A stretch of 64,000 nucleotides of DNA from Stramonita haemastoma (GCA_030674155.1 CM060316.1:80053157-80117156), one strand, 5' to 3'; positions 31,030 to 44,239 are shown, counted from the stretch's first letter. The notes: generated from the letters alone by a model not told the origin. Translations and numbers: made by a program.

Positions 31030-32660
31030 AAATCGTAAAATGAACAAGTGCGAACTATGTGTAAATGTTGCCGTGAATAAAGCAAAATGTAGATTGCGAC
31101 AGTAACGGTGTTTTAATTTCGCAGTCGCTACTTTACAAAAAAGAGAATACTAGGGATTGCATCAGAGACTATGCCATCTCACACAATAACTTTGGAGTGG
31201 TTGACACTTCGTGCAGACGCTTATCTAGAAAAAATAGTGAGAACGTTTTTAAACCGTGACATTGATACAAAACATGAACATTGGGAAGTTGTTCACTGCA
31301 TATACATTGTATATTTTTACGCATAGTTTGATCGAAATGCCTTTTTTTCTTCTTCGTCATAAGCTCAGACAGCAACTTCTGAGGTTTTCACAAATGCTGC
31401 CGTGCCCTGAAGGCCCTCCAGGGGTTAAAAAAAAAAAAAAAAAAAAGCTTGCCCTTTATCGGCAGGTCAGAAGCGAGATCTAGAGGAATCTAATCTCGAT
31501 AAAAAGAAATCCAAGACAGGGAAAACTCTAGAATAAAACATTCAAGAAAGGAGACTTGGCCCCTGTGACATGCGGCATGCAGGCCCGCCGGTGTGTGGAT
31601 ACGCCCTGATGCCCACGAACCAGCCCCCAGGTGTGGGTCATATACCAAGAGAACAACTCACTGGCGGAACAGGCGGAAGAAAACCTGTCACCCAACGGCT
31701 GTGAAGACAGAGGAGGATGGTCTCAAGGGTAAACTGGACTCTGCAGCTCAATGAAAAACAACCAGTCTAGGAGAACGACCACTCTGTCATCTATTTTTTT
31801 TTAATAAATAGAATAAAACACGCTGAAGTCGGGTACGCTGGGCCTGACTTGTCAGGCGCTTAACGGCATCGTAACACACATTCACTCATAACACAGACGA
31901 AATGCTGTCAGTTTCAGTCTGTGAATTAGGCAAACCATTTTTTCTGGTACTGGATTTCTAAAGCCGTACAGACTACAAAGAATGTTCTCAATAATCAGAA
32001 CTGAACAAGTATGCTGGGAATAGACAGCCTCTTTCTGTTTCTTTTTTTCATGTTTCCAGCAAACACTTTGAAGCAAAGCATAACCTTCATGAAGAGTAAG
32101 AGTGATATCTAAAACAGTTGACAATCTATAATGCCTTTTTGGCTACTTTGTCAACCTTTTCTTTGAAATAGATACCACAGTGAAATGGAACCCAGCAGAA
32201 TTAGAAAATGTACCTAAAAAATTAATTTCAGTAATAAGATTATGCCTAACCGTCAATGTCGATCTACTTAGAGACTGTAATGCAGATTTAGAATCAACGC
32301 AGAACAAAATCTGCAAAAACAGTATAGGTAAAATCAGCAGAAAGTACAAAGCTATCAAAATAGTGGTAAGTTCAGCAGTAAAATGGAATGATTTTTGTCG
32401 ATATGATAGGACTTTTCAACCTTTAAAGCTGGAATGATAAATACTGCCCCTGCTTCCTTATTTTTAAGAAGGGATCCATCAGTGTATAAGTTGAGATGAG
32501 AAGGATAACTATGTATCCTCTAGGAGCGCCTTTTATTTATAAGAGCCAAAGACATGGTCATTTTCTTCTTTTTTTAAAGAGACATGGTTGATATCAAAAT
32601 ATGATTTTCTGAAGCTCCCATTTTGGAAACTGTTAAAAGTGGTGTGGTTTGTTGTTAGTC
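31030..32660 (-). mobile_element. LINE 3' part with RNase H domain
   Basis: Reverse-strand reading from about 32500 gives LNLYTDGSLLKNKEAGAVF (first RNase H Asp), then in the next frame AELTTILIALYFLLIL (the Glu helix) and ILFCVDSKSALQSLSR (the next Asp). An RNase H downstream of RT is typical of I-clade-like LINEs. 31030-31345 and 31915-32150 match the 8770-9350 copy, so the intervening part with an A20 run (31430-31447) is an insertion or a segment lost from the other copy. Confidence 0.75.
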
Positions 32661-32739
32661 TATAGGGTTAATAATTGTCTCTTTGCAGAAAACCTTTTTA
32701 TCCATTTCGCAATATCCAATTCTGGTAGTACACAGAACC

Positions 32740-33180
32740 ACACTCAATGTCCTCTTATTATCATTATCCCCATTACCATCTTCAACATTTATATAGCCAT
32801 CGCCATCAGCATCTTCTTGTCTACAGCAGTAGCTGCAGCAAGAATGTCAACATCACCACCATTACTTTCATCATCTGCGTTATCATCATCAATGTACTCT
32901 TCTTCATCATCTACACAACTATTATCTTCTTCAACTTCTATATCATCGTCACAATCATCATCTTCAATATCTACATCATTGTCATGATTATCATCCTCAT
33001 CATATGTTTCATAGTTTTCATTGTCATCTTCAACATTTACATCATTGTCACCACCACCTTCTTCAACATCTACATCATCATCACCATCATCATCTTTAAC
33101 ATATATTATCATTGTCACCACCACTATCATCAAACTCACCGTTAACATCACCATTACCTTCATCATCTATAACATCCTCG
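32740..33180. repeat. Degenerate (ATC/TCA)n tract
   Basis: About 440 bases of imperfect CATCATC, TTCAACATCTACATC and CACC units on the + strand. Long open frames on both strands come from the three-base period. Confidence 0.85.
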
Positions 33181-33594
33181 TTACAGTCATAGAGAGAAGG
33201 GAGGCATCTTTAGGTTACATCATAACCAAAACAAACCAAACAACAAAGTATGACAAAACACCCGCACGAAACCCTTCTTTAAAACAGTATTACTTAGAGA
33301 GCACAATAATTGATCAAGTCATAATGTGGCAAAAAGCCTTATACAAAATAAATCCTTAAAATAACACCAAAACAGTGACAAACAACAATTAAGATTTACA
33401 TGTCCACAAGGTGCAGTATACTCATAAGAAGGATAAGAAGACTGTATGTATTTAGGACGACAATAACCAAGGTATCAAAAATGTATAAACCAAACATTCA
33501 TATAAGAGAGACAGACAGTTTTGGTTTTCTCAAGAAAGATCAAGAAAATGCCTTAATTTACATGTTGTGGTATAGAAATTAATTTGTTTTTTTC

Positions 33595-34150
33595 GTTCAA
33601 GTATCTTGGGCTAAACCTTAATTACAATAACAGATTTAACCTGGCACAAAAACACTTATATGACCAAGTATGTCGTAGTATGTTATCTCTGTTGAAGAAT
33701 GTAGAAGACTTTGTCTTCCTATTAATATTTAGATAGAGCTATTTAGCAGAGTGGTCGTCCCAGTTTTGCTCTATGGGTGTAAAATTTGGGCACCATCAAT
33801 GTGTGAACTAGCTTCAAAATTACAGCTTAAGTTCTTTAAAATAGTTCTGAAGCAAGGAAAATCTACTCAAGTAAAATGCTTTATGGAGAATTGGGTCAGT
33901 TTCCTGCAAAAGTAAGGATGCTATGCTACTGGTTTAAACTAGTCGACGTAAGAAGTGAGTCCAAGTTCTCAAATATTGTTTACATGCTTCTACGTGATAT
34001 GTATATCGCTAATTCCCACAAATCTCCTTATTAGTTACTGTATAACGTGCATTAAACGAAATTGGGTTAAGTGGTATATGGTAGAATCAGTTTGATCTCC
34101 AGTTTCACCAGAATGGTTTAAAGCCAAAGTTACACGTAGCTTGCAAGATC
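33595..34150 (+). mobile_element. LINE C-terminal fragment
   Basis: Forward-strand wording FKYLGLNLNYNNRFNLAQKH, then VVPVLLYGCKIWAP and LQLKFFK match the post-palm and thumb region of the long LINE ORF at 45457-48699 (YKYLGMMFSTRLSLNFAWQ, TYAAEIWG). Several frame breaks; ends at (CT)n. Confidence 0.7.
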
Positions 34151-34180
34151 AGTATTTGCAGCAATGGTTTTCTCAAATGG

Positions 34181-34190
34181 ACTCTCTCTC

Positions 34191-34281
<91 letters not shown>

Positions 34282-34283
34282 AA

Positions 34284-34358
<75 letters not shown>
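34181..34358. repeat. (CT)n then (TA)n
   Basis: CT array to 34280, TA array 34284-34358, directly abutting the SINE B end. Confidence 0.95.
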
Positions 34359-34361
<3 letters not shown>

Positions 34362-34795
34362 GGCACCCATCAGTCTCAGAAGACTATGGAGTCTCTAGTC
34401 TTTTGAGCGCAAAGCCTGGATAGGTAAGTAGGGAGGGAAAGCTGTTACCCATGCAGCAGACCCCCCCTCTCCACGCCACTGGAATGATCCATTGGAAAGG
34501 CAATGACCGATACGAATGGTTCCAGTACCGTCGCAGGAGCCACCAAAACATTGCCATATACAGCCCCGACCCGCCCTGGGACTCCAACTCCCCGATTTTT
34601 CCTCAGGGATGGCGTCTAAACACAACACCTGTGTGCATGCTAGGATTTTTAAAAATAATTTTGTCATCCGCTCCTACCGGCACACGATGGCTTGCTCTTC
34701 CGAAAGGCAGAACGGGGTTTTAACGTGTGCGCAAGATGTACTGCGTGCGTTCGCACACGGGGCCTCGGTTTATTGTCTCATCCGAATCAATTATA
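34359..34795 (-). mobile_element. SINE family B, head lost
   Basis: Starts with the family end GTAGGCACCCATCAGTCTCA, holds CTCCACGCCACTGGAATGAT and GAGCCACCAAAACATTGCCA, then the shared core TCCGCTCCTACCGGCACACG and CGGTTTATTGTCTCATCCG. The tRNA-like head is missing. Confidence 0.82.
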
Positions 34796-35190
34796 GACTA
34801 TTCAAAAAGTGTTTTTGCTTTGAACATTATTCATCCATTCTTCCTCGTATTTTGTTATTAGCTTTTTACTCATTTTCGAACATTGAATCATAGACTTCCC
34901 ATCAAACAGGCAGAAGAAGTAGTATTCCCAGAGCAGAGAAAGTATGCGATAAATGTGATAAATGTGCAGGTCAGAAACAAATTTATCCCAAAATATTTTA
35001 AAAATCCAAATGTTATCAAGTTCCATGAACTGTTTAGTTCTACGAGGAAATACGTGCTTATTAAAGTTACACAGTTTCTCAAAGAAATAATGGAAAAACC
35101 ACTGATTTGATATATTTTCATAAATGACACTAGTGCAAATTGTTTCATGCTATAGATAATTTCGTTCCCCTGTTGGTATAGACTATAAGG
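34796..35190. other. Intronic sequence, nothing recognised
   Basis: AT-rich, with short chance frames on both strands and no motif. A (TG)n array follows at 35194-35244 and a G-run at 35440-35459. Confidence 0.5.
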
Positions 35191-35193
35191 GCT

Positions 35194-35245
<52 letters not shown>

Positions 35246-35639
35246 GTGTCTGTGTCTGTGTGTTTGAGTGAGTGTCCCGCTTGTTTGTGAGCGCGTATGT
35301 GTGTGCGTGTGGGCTTAAAATTAAGTTGTGCTATTGCAGCAAGAATTCCAACTATAATTGTGCAATACAGCCGCCATGTGAGAACTTTTGTATTTTCATT
35401 GAAATGTTGGGGGGGTTTGTTGTTGGGTTTAGTTTTTGTGGGGAGGGGGGGGGGGGGGGTTGTCTGGTACGCTAATAGTATTTTTATGCTTACGTGAGTG
35501 CACGCGTGGTTTTGTGGGCAGGTGTGCCCTTGAGGGTTAGTCCGCAGGCATTAGAGTGCCTTTCTGCAAGTGTGTATGTTAGTGTGTGCGCTCGCGCGCG
35601 TGTGTGTATGTGTGCTTCTAGATGCCTCAGCGATGTACG

Positions 35640-35645
35640 TGATAT

Positions 35646-35698
<53 letters not shown>

Positions 35699-35970
35699 AG
35701 AGGAGTGAGAGAGAGAGAGAGAGCATAATTTTGCAAATATTAACATTTCTCAACAACAACAAAAAGAATCATAAAAAGAAAAGCATCCGACCATCTAGTC
35801 ATGTAAATAATCATATTAATAATAACAAGAACGATGATGATGATGATGATAATTATGAAAACACAAACTACGATGAGGATGACAAAAAAGATGCTAATGA
35901 GGATGATGGTGTTGAGGATGATGATGACTATGATGGTGATGATGATGATATTGATGATGATGATATGAAC
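35640..35970. repeat. (GA)n and degenerate (GAT)n
   Basis: GA at 35649-35724, then from 35832 GATGATGAT/GAGGATGAT units, giving an acidic chance frame. Confidence 0.9.
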
Positions 35971-36049
35971 AACGACTACGACAAACGGCAAGACACATGC
36001 TGAGTGACATTAATAGTGTTGATTATAGATCAGTTCAAAACATGTTTGG

Positions 36050-38258
36050 GTTCAATACATGTTTGGAGAAAGGAATGTCAAATCAGAGAGATTTATTAAG
36101 TAATTAAACATTCTTGTTTTAAATCTCGAAAAATTAAATTCACATTTTAGGAGCTCAGGAATATCATTCCATAGCCATCCTCCAGAGTACTTAAGGCTAG
36201 ACTTATAAAGATTAATTGTTGTGAAAGGAACATTTATTTTGTGCAAATGTCGATAACTATTATAAGTAAACATATTCCTAAGAGAATGTGGAGTCTTACC
36301 ATGGAGTACTTTATACATGGGAATGCCTTTATTGTATATTAACTTGGCTGGGAGGGGAAGTATATTTGCTTAATTATAGTCAAAGTCTGTTAGAGTAAAT
36401 GACTTGTTAATGACAATTTTAATGGCTCTTTTGTGAACACTAAGCAAATGTTTAAGTACATTTTTACTCACTAGATCCCAGAGTGTAGATGCATAATCAA
36501 TATAAGATTGTATATATGCATAAAAGAATAGTTTCCTAGCATGTAAATTTTAAAAGTTCTTTATTTTTTTAACTGATATAGTTTTGATGCTATATTTCTA
36601 GACATTTTTTTTCTAAGTGTTTAGACCATGTGAGGTTATTATCTATTGTTACACCTAAAACTGTATGATTCGTTACTTCGTCGACTTTCACATTAGAAAT
36701 ATATAGAGGGTAAAGACTGGGTGAGGATTTGATGCTTTTGTCTATTGGTATACCGGTAATGAACATAAATTTTGTTTTATTGGGATGTAGAGACATGTGG
36801 CTTAGGTGTGTCCACTCAATAAGGTTATTGATACATTTTCCATTGTGTGATAAACCTCATGCGCATCAGAGTTCGTTGTTTTAAGGGTGGTGTCATCAGC
36901 AAACATGTTGCATTGAGTACCTATGGATAAAGGAAGATCATTGATGTAAAGCAGAAAAAGTAGGGGACCCAAAACTGAACCCTGAGGCACACCATAAGTG
37001 TTTGGGAGAAAATCAGAGATAGATCCATTTAAAGATACTTTCTGTCTATCAGAAAGAAAAGAGGAGATCAACTCAAGCGTACTACGAGATAATTTGTAAA
37101 GTGCTATTTTTTAAAGAAGAAGTTTGTGATTTGTAAGATCAAATGCTTTTGCAAAATCAACAAACAGTATTCCAGTAAATTCCTTTCTGTTTATATTTAA
37201 TAGCCAGTGATCAACCAGCTTTGTTAAAGCTGTATGACAGGAATGATATTCTCAAACTCCAGACTGCTTGGGATGTATCAGATCATGTTGATTTAAGTGA
37301 GAAAGAAAACACTTATAAATTTGGTGCTCCAGAGGCTTAGAAAGAACAGATAAAATACAAATTGGTCTGCAGTTGGAGGGATTGGTCTTGTTTCCAGATT
37401 TATATATGGGAATAATTTTTGCTTGTCTAAAACCTTAAGGGAAATAGTTTTTATCAATGCTAAAATTATAAACATATGTAAGAGTTTCTGCTATGATTGG
37501 TGCTGAAAGCTTAAGAATGTTTCCATTAATTCCGTCAATGCCATGGGTGCTTGTCTGTTTGAGCTGTCTTAAAACAGTGTAAACTTCTTGAACGCATAGG
37601 GGTTGTATTTTCGCAAAAAGGCGAATATTTTTGTCTTCACAATACTTTTGCAGTCCATGTAAATTATTTTCTTTCAAGTAGTCATTTTGAATTACTTGTT
37701 TTGCTACAGTTGAAAAATGGTGGTTTAGTTTGTCAGCTGATACATCGTTTTGCGTACTGGTTGAACTGTTGACATTTTTATTTGTTAATTGATGTATGGC
37801 TTTCCAGATTAGTATACCATTGTTCTTCTTGCTCAACACGTTTAGAAAATATTTCTTTTTTTCTGTTCGAATGAGGGAAACTACTTTATTTCTCTGCCTT
37901 TTATAATTTTCACGGGAGCTATGTTTCAGTAATAATCTCTATGGTATATGGCTTTCTGTATTTCATCTGTCAGCCATGGAGGTTTTATCCTATATTGAAC
38001 TCTCTTCGTTTGCAGTGGAGTATGTTTGTTGCATATGCTATAAAAAATCTTGTACCATACTTCTAATGCCATATTCAGGGTCTGTATACTGATATACGCT
38101 ATTGAGAGAAGAGAGAAGAATGTGTAAGATCATAAATAAACTTTTCACTATCGAATTTTGAAAAATTTCGAAATACAATAGTTTTATGATTTAACTTTGG
38201 TATTTTAGTGCCTTTTTTGACTATGTAAAACAAATCGGATAATGATTGCTGCAACCAC
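36050..38258 (-). mobile_element. Jockey/CR1-type LINE, 5'-truncated
   Basis: Reverse-strand segments in order: IPKLNHK-type post-endonuclease region near 38200; AIHQLTNKNVNSS and THGIDGINGNILKLSAPII (37435-37839); PIYKSGNKTNPSNCRPI near 37360-37400; [20 protein letters not shown] and [11 protein letters not shown] (36802-37071); HPNKTKFMFI, YISNVKVDEVTNHTVLGVTI (36590-36796); MYKVLHGKTPHSLRNMF, SLKYSGGWLWNDIPELL (36052-36318). Same type as the copy at 14537-17533. Broken by stops but all RT blocks can be followed. Confidence 0.88.
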
Positions 38259-38341
38259 ACTCTGGGACAGATGTTTAAGTGGTTGCAGCAATCATTATCC
38301 GATTTGTTTTACATAGTCAAAAAAGGCACTAAAATACCAAA

Positions 38342-38342
<1 letters not shown>
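38195..38342. repeat. Perfect 64-bp inverted repeat
   Basis: Arm 1 38195-38258 and arm 2 38279-38342 are exact reverse complements with a 20-base spacer. Arm 1 is the end of the LINE fragment (endonuclease/RT junction); arm 2 is an inverted duplicate of it that abuts (TA)n at 38343. Confidence 0.93.
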
Positions 38343-38388
<46 letters not shown>

Positions 38389-38417
38389 ATATATTATATA
38401 TATATATATATATATAA
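38343..38417. repeat. (TA)n array
   Basis: TA dinucleotides with two phase shifts, directly next to the inverted repeat. Confidence 0.95.
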
Positions 38418-39288
38418 CCACTATAGTATATGGTCACAAAATAAGACTACTTACAACCAAGTTATAAATTGCGATTGGAAGATATTTTCAATTTGCAATA
38501 AGAAAACAGAACAAAATTAATATACACAAAAGTTCAGATTTTCAATGTACTGTCACAAAAAGACACAAAGGTGAATCACACTCGCAATTGGTGCCAACAA
38601 GGTAAGGCCCAAAAAGAATTTATTCCCAATCTATGGTCTGAAGGTCTGAATGAATGAAGACCCACCAACCGAAAAAACAAATAATAATAAAATAAAGTAA
38701 AATAGTTTTTTAAAATAACCAGCCAACCAACCAAAACAAAACAAAATAAGACAAAACAAACAATGATATCAACAATAACAACAAAGAGAATATTTGAGCA
38801 CTAATGGCAAAAAACAAGCAATAAAAGAATTGCAGTTCAAGACAAAAAGCTCTATTACCATAACAGTGAAATTCTCAATTTAAAAACAAACAAACAAACA
38901 AAAAACCTCACACACAATGAAACAACAACAGATAAAAAAAAACACTTAAAAGAAACAAAGTAAAAACCAACAACGAAAGCTACAGCTTACTGCTAAAGGC
39001 AATTTATCAAGTTTTTTCGCTAAGAGATGAAAGAAAAGAAAAAGCAAATTAACACAATGATCCCAACATTTCTAATTCAAGGTCACAGCAAGTCACAAGT
39101 TCACTTTTCCAAGGACAATAATTATATAATCTACCACCGTCAGTAATCATTGACTAGTGCCCAGCCCGGTATATCATCCATGCATACCATACATCACATA
39201 CTTATGCCTAGGAGTCTTCAGGAGATTCCCAGAGGGAAATACATCCAAATACTCACATGCATGCATGCATGTATGGATGACACCCCCC
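38418..39288. other. A-rich intronic stretch
   Basis: A-rich sequence with AACAAACAAAC and AAAACAA runs. It may be the 3' UTR of the reverse-strand element that starts at 41859, but no motif proves it. A (CA)n array follows at 39287-39365. Confidence 0.45.
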
Positions 39289-39309
39289 CACACACACACA
39301 CACAACACA

Positions 39310-39368
<59 letters not shown>

Positions 39369-39464
39369 TCTGAAGTTACCCTCAGGCTAACATGGAGTAC
39401 TAAACAGATGGTTTAAAAATCATGTTTACATTGGACAATTTGACATGGATAGTGAGGATGGCTG

Positions 39465-41859
39465 TTAATATAACAACTGGGATGCCATGGCCAGTAAATC
39501 AACAGCAAAAGGATGTATGTATCTGTGACTGGCAGAAAAGTCTGGAGGCATAGGAGCAGTCTGATCAGTTACTTGCTGTAGTTTAGGGGCTACATGTGAA
39601 GTGTTTCTGTAATGACCTCTGTCATGTCTGAACTGGTGAGGAAAGGGCAGATTTGCTTCTGTTGTGCGGACATTACGGGAGAAAGCGTCTCCGGGATGAC
39701 TCCTGTCCTGAATGGGATGGGGAGGTAGGGGCATGGGTGCTATCCTTCCATTAATATCATGGGGGAAACCATCAACAGTTGACGGTATATGTGAAGACCT
39801 GAAGTTCGTCCATCCAGGATGTGAATAAAGAATGGGGTAATGAAGAAGAGATGATGGGGGTGGGCAGTTCGGGGTGTTGTGAGAAGTGTCAGATCTGTAC
39901 CATTGTAGGTAGTTGGTACAGTCTTCTTTCAAAGTTGGAACCAGAATGGAATTTCCTTGTGAAGTTAAGTTCATGGGGCATAATGTTGTTCCTTGGCTTT
40001 TTTACATTGGACAATGAGGACTGTGGCATACCCACTTAATGTTTTGCTGCTGATCTTGCTGAATTGACCAAGTTGCCTTTATGTTGGTGGCAAGTCTTGC
40101 AGTTCCTTTAGCACTTGATGGACTAAATCTTGGTAAAGGACAAGCCGAGGGGCACCTGCTGGGGTTGTGAAAGTAGTGGTGTGGTCAATGAACTTCATTT
40201 CCAATTGTTCACATGCGGTCTGGAGGTTGCTGTTAGAGGGACGGATGGCGTTGTTGAGATGATGTCGGCCTCTGGCAGGGATGATGGAGCTGAATGCTAA
40301 CTTGGCCCCTGGGAAGACATCCTGGCAGCCGGGTATCAGTTTGACCCATTCTTCTGTTTGAACAGGTCCTGAAGAGCAGAAGTTAACACCAATATGGACA
40401 ACAACACATTTGATGTTGGGAAACTTTGTTTGGAATTGAGCTAAATACACAAGTCATTGACAGTTATCCCTGGAACACAGATCTTGTACACTTCCTTGTT
40501 GCAGGGGAACAGTCTTCTTGGATTCACAAATCGAAATAAAGAATTGCCCATGAGAAGGATTGTTGTTTGATTAGGAATAGACAATTGGTCTATCACATCA
40601 CCTGGGGATCTTTTGAATGGTGCTAGGGGCAATCTGGAGCCTGAAGACCGATCTGGGACTTCCCTTTGCACATATCTGGTTTCTCTTTTGCTCATTTCCT
40701 CTGTGTCTTCAAGAACAGACTAGGTATTTAAAGTAGAAATGGAGTATTGTGGTCTTTCAACTTGTTTATCTTCACAAGGTTCATTTCTGCTATGAGCTGC
40801 AGGATGGCTTTTGACTTGAGAGTGTGGACCCTCTGAAGGAGAAGAGTACCATTCTGATGGTCTTTGGTGACAGCCATATCAGGACCATGATGTTGGCCCT
40901 GAGGTTCCGGGTCATCAGTGTAGGAAACTGGACAGGCAGTACTGGTTGTCTCAGCAAAAGGTGTTTGCGTTGCTTCATTTTTTGTTGGGTTTGGATTGTG
41001 GATGTTTTTTAACTCAGAAAGCATTGATCCCAGTTGAGATTTTAGAGAAACTAGTCTTTTTCTAAAGATCCACTCTTCTGATTAAGGTCTGCAATGTCCG
41101 ATGTGAGTTTCTTTACTTCAGTGTCAAATACTTCTAGTTTGACTCTGCACTGTACTCGTACTTTGTTTTTGACACACACTTTAAAATCCTCCATACGTGT
41201 TGTCATTTTGCTTTTGAGTTCCATCTGTATGTCATGGATGTGTTCAATATCCTGTTTCATGCGTTGCCATTGCAGTGAGACCAAAGGTGATCTGCCCGAT
41301 GGAGAGGAAACTGTACCTCTTTGGGGGAAAAGCAGCGTTCGTCTACGTAACCTACTTTTCTTCTTTCTCTTTTGCTGGGGGTACCCATGCCCTTGTCAGA
41401 TGACTTTGACTGGTTTGTGGCATAGGATTGCTGGTGATGTGGACATTGAGTTTGATCCTTGGATGGTGAAGCCATATCAACAGAAGTTCCATTCTCCGTG
41501 TCATTCAGTGGGGTTGGGGGGAAAATAGTCACTGTACATTTGGCTATGGTATCTGATAGCATGTCTTCACACAGCTAGGATGAGGACAACTGCAGGGAAG
41601 GTGCAGTATTCTCAGCAGACAGACATGCAGGGGAAGTGGGCAGTTGAATGGCTGGTGTCTTCAGGCAAGGTGTTCCATGAAAATTTGAAATGAATGCAAT
41701 CGGCATTTGGTGCAAGGACTTCAGAAGTTGTTCAATGTTTTGATTTTCCATGAACATTGAGACGAACTTTTTGAGTACTTCACATTCCAAGTTGTCCCAG
41801 TTCAAGCATTCTCTGCCCTGACAGAGGAGGGTGCTACCAGAGTCATGGGTAAAAATCAA
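39465..41859 (-). pseudogene. Retroelement ORF1-like unit with SGNH hydrolase domain, frame-broken
   Basis: Reverse-strand pieces in order: 41575-41859 and 41257-41562 (hydrophilic N-terminus, basic PSKRERRKVGY); 41051-41284 coiled coil (IEHIHDIQMELKSKMTTRME, KKLTSDIADLNQ); 40728-41024; 40441-40695 with ILLMGNSLFRFVN (Ser block) and VPGITVNDL; 40079-40450 with CVVVHIGVNFCSS (the G-x-N block) and DLVHQVLKEL (Asp/His block); 39465-39974 a proline/histidine-rich tail. SGNH hydrolases are esterases; versions occur in ORF1 of some LINEs and in repeat-borne genes of marine invertebrates. The usual GDS reads GNS here. At least four frame breaks. Confidence 0.7.
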
Positions 41860-42019
41860 AGAAACTGTTACACACTTGACAGAGTCACACAGGAGTCTGA
41901 ATTTTGTTTGGGCAAGAGTGGCTGGAAGAGACCCACAGATAAAACTGTCAGTGGTAGTGATGACAGAACCTTTAGCGTCATAGTCTGTTATTGTAAATGT
42001 GATACTTGGTTCACTGATT

Positions 42020-42830
42020 GCAGAGTATTGATAGAGTAGGCAGTTTCTCTATATGATGAGTTCATCTCGGGAACAGAAAATCGCTCCTGAATTGTGTCTC
42101 TAGTGGGTAGAAGCTTTTTAGAATTTGTGATGTCTGAAACAGCTTCTGTCATGATGGGAAGAAAAGAGGAGGGGGAAAAAAACGGAGAGAGAAAACAAAA
42201 AAACCCACAACCTTATGTCAGACAAGAAACATTCAACACCGGCTGCTTGGCATGTTAGGCATGTTTACGCCAATTTATTTCTCCATATTATAGGGAATAC
42301 AGGAGACCTAAATCAGAAAGCAAAAATAACACAAAAGAGCAACAACAAACTCTCCCCAAAACAAACAAAAACCACTAAATCGAATTATATAAATGAAGAT
42401 GAAGAAATGGATTTCCAACACCTGTGCCACTACCTTGCTACAAATAAGCAACAAAGTTCATGTACATTAAGCCCAGCCAAGGTTTGTTCAGAAAATTCCA
42501 CTGTAGATTCAGTTCCAGAGGCCTTAATAATAATGGTGAAAAAATCTTTGCAGCGACAGTTCTTTGTCTTTAAACATCCACACCCACATGTCTGTAGTTC
42601 TTTTAATTTAAAATAACCAACAGATCTGGTGATTAGACAACATAAAAAACAACAAAACTTATAACACTTTCACACAGTCGAATCCTTAGATCTAAGCTGT
42701 TGCCTCCATGTTGACACAGGCTTGCTGCAGGATTGTTGCGAAGCTCAGTCACATTTTTAAACATACAGGCCTATTTGAAAAGTCTGCAGTTCTCCCATTC
42801 TAGATGATCTCTTTGAATATATCATCAAAG
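42020..42830. other. Intronic sequence, probably the 5' part of the SGNH unit
   Basis: 42020-42180 on the reverse strand continues the coding-like composition (GGGAAG, CATGACAGAAGC), then becomes A-rich. A 133-codon forward frame at 42215-42616 has no motif I recognise. Confidence 0.4.
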
Positions 42831-43066
42831 TTTGATTGTCACCATTCAGTGTCATTCATCAGACAGTTCAGAGCATAGAATTTTCCGCGTTTCCGCGGAT
42901 TTCCGATTTTTTAAACAGATTTCCGCTGAAAAAAAGCTTTCCTCGCAAAAAAAAATCTGGGGGAAAAAAAAAAGAAACCGAATGAAATTTTCACATGGTG
43001 CCAGTGTCGTCAAAGGGTTCAGTTCTCACTCACTAGACTCGGTAGCTAAAGCCAATCCAGGGTTGT

Positions 43067-43360
43067 GTGCAATTCAAAATGGCTAGCATATGCGGGAGAA
43101 CAATCGTCATCGGACTCATGCTTATGACGACAGAGGATGCAAAAATGCATGGAAATGGGAGTGGGTGGATGGTGAAGTCAAGGTTAAGTTGGGGATCGAA
43201 GTGTGCGGATTGGCGAGCACATTGCAAACTGGATGCTGCAGGCAAAGCGTTTTGCGAAGCTTGCCAGTACCGTGGCCGCCGAGGGCTTGAAGAATGTTTG
43301 CAAACGGCAAAACACAAGGTGATCTACTCCGTCCGCGGGAATACAACTCTTGCAGACTGA
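43067..43360 (+). pseudogene. Zinc-finger remnant of a transposon-type protein
   Basis: Two frames give parts of one domain: NAWKWEWVDGEVKVKLG in one, then LDAAGKAFCEACQYRGRRGL and CLQTAKHK in the other. The pattern W-x-W ... C-x2-C ... H resembles the BED-like finger found in front of hAT-type and related repeat-borne proteins in marine invertebrates (inference). A frame break lies between. A 5' segment with repeated TTCCGCGGATTTCCG-like words lies at 42880-42930. Confidence 0.45.
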
Positions 43361-43761
43361 CACAGGGAAAAATACTGCTGTGGACAACACTCAGGACATC
43401 CAAGCTGGGAAGAAAACATTATCCAGCTTTTTCAGAAAATGAGAAACAGAACAAGTGTAGGCCTACATAAACAGGCAGACATAGGCATCACTACATACAC
43501 ATATGATCCCCTTTTTTTAAAATTCTGCAATTAGTTGCTGGATGTTTATGTCCTCATTTCTCTCACCCACTGTTTTTGTCTGTCTGTCTGTCTGAAGATT
43601 TAAGAAACAAATTTCTTAAAGATTCAACAAGACTGCCTTTACACCTGTTACTGTAAGCTGTAAATCCAAAGGATAGATATAATTTATCGCCTTTCGTCTT
43701 TCATGCAATCAAAAGAAGAAGTAAGATAAATTTGTAAGAATGGATTCTTGTGTTGATTAAT

Positions 43762-43764
<3 letters not shown>

Positions 43765-43837
<73 letters not shown>
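43765..43837. repeat. (TA)n array
   Basis: About 73 bases of uninterrupted AT. Confidence 0.97.
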
Positions 43838-43838
<1 letters not shown>

Positions 43839-44179
43839 CACTATTGACTATGAATATCATGATGTAGCCTTTTTCACTGTTGAATATACATGGAATGGCT
43901 GATGTAATAATCTCGTTTTCATAAACATTGGGACACTTTTATTTTTAGCATATGATGGTAGTCGTATGTTTACAACTCTTGTTATGTGTCATTCCTTATG
44001 CCAATGTTGCTTTTGTATTGTGGTCTAAGGCCAATGTTCAGTAAAAGTCTGAAGTCTGAAGTCTCTCCATTTTCCATTAACCATCATAGTCGTACACACG
44101 GCTACCCAGAATAGATCTTTCTAAAACAAGTTTGACATACTCTGGTGGTTCTTTATGCAAGGTCTAAAGGTCTGAGTCT

Positions 44180-44239
44180 GTCTCTCTCTCTCTGTCTCTC
44201 ACTCTCTCTCACACAGACACACAGACACACAGACACACA

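Noticed and set aside
40824..41012. Forward-strand frame with a GDSHIRT motif, resembling an SGNH Ser block
   Set aside because: It lies antisense to the retroelement unit, which has its own SGNH blocks in order on the reverse strand; the forward motif stands alone and is probably chance.
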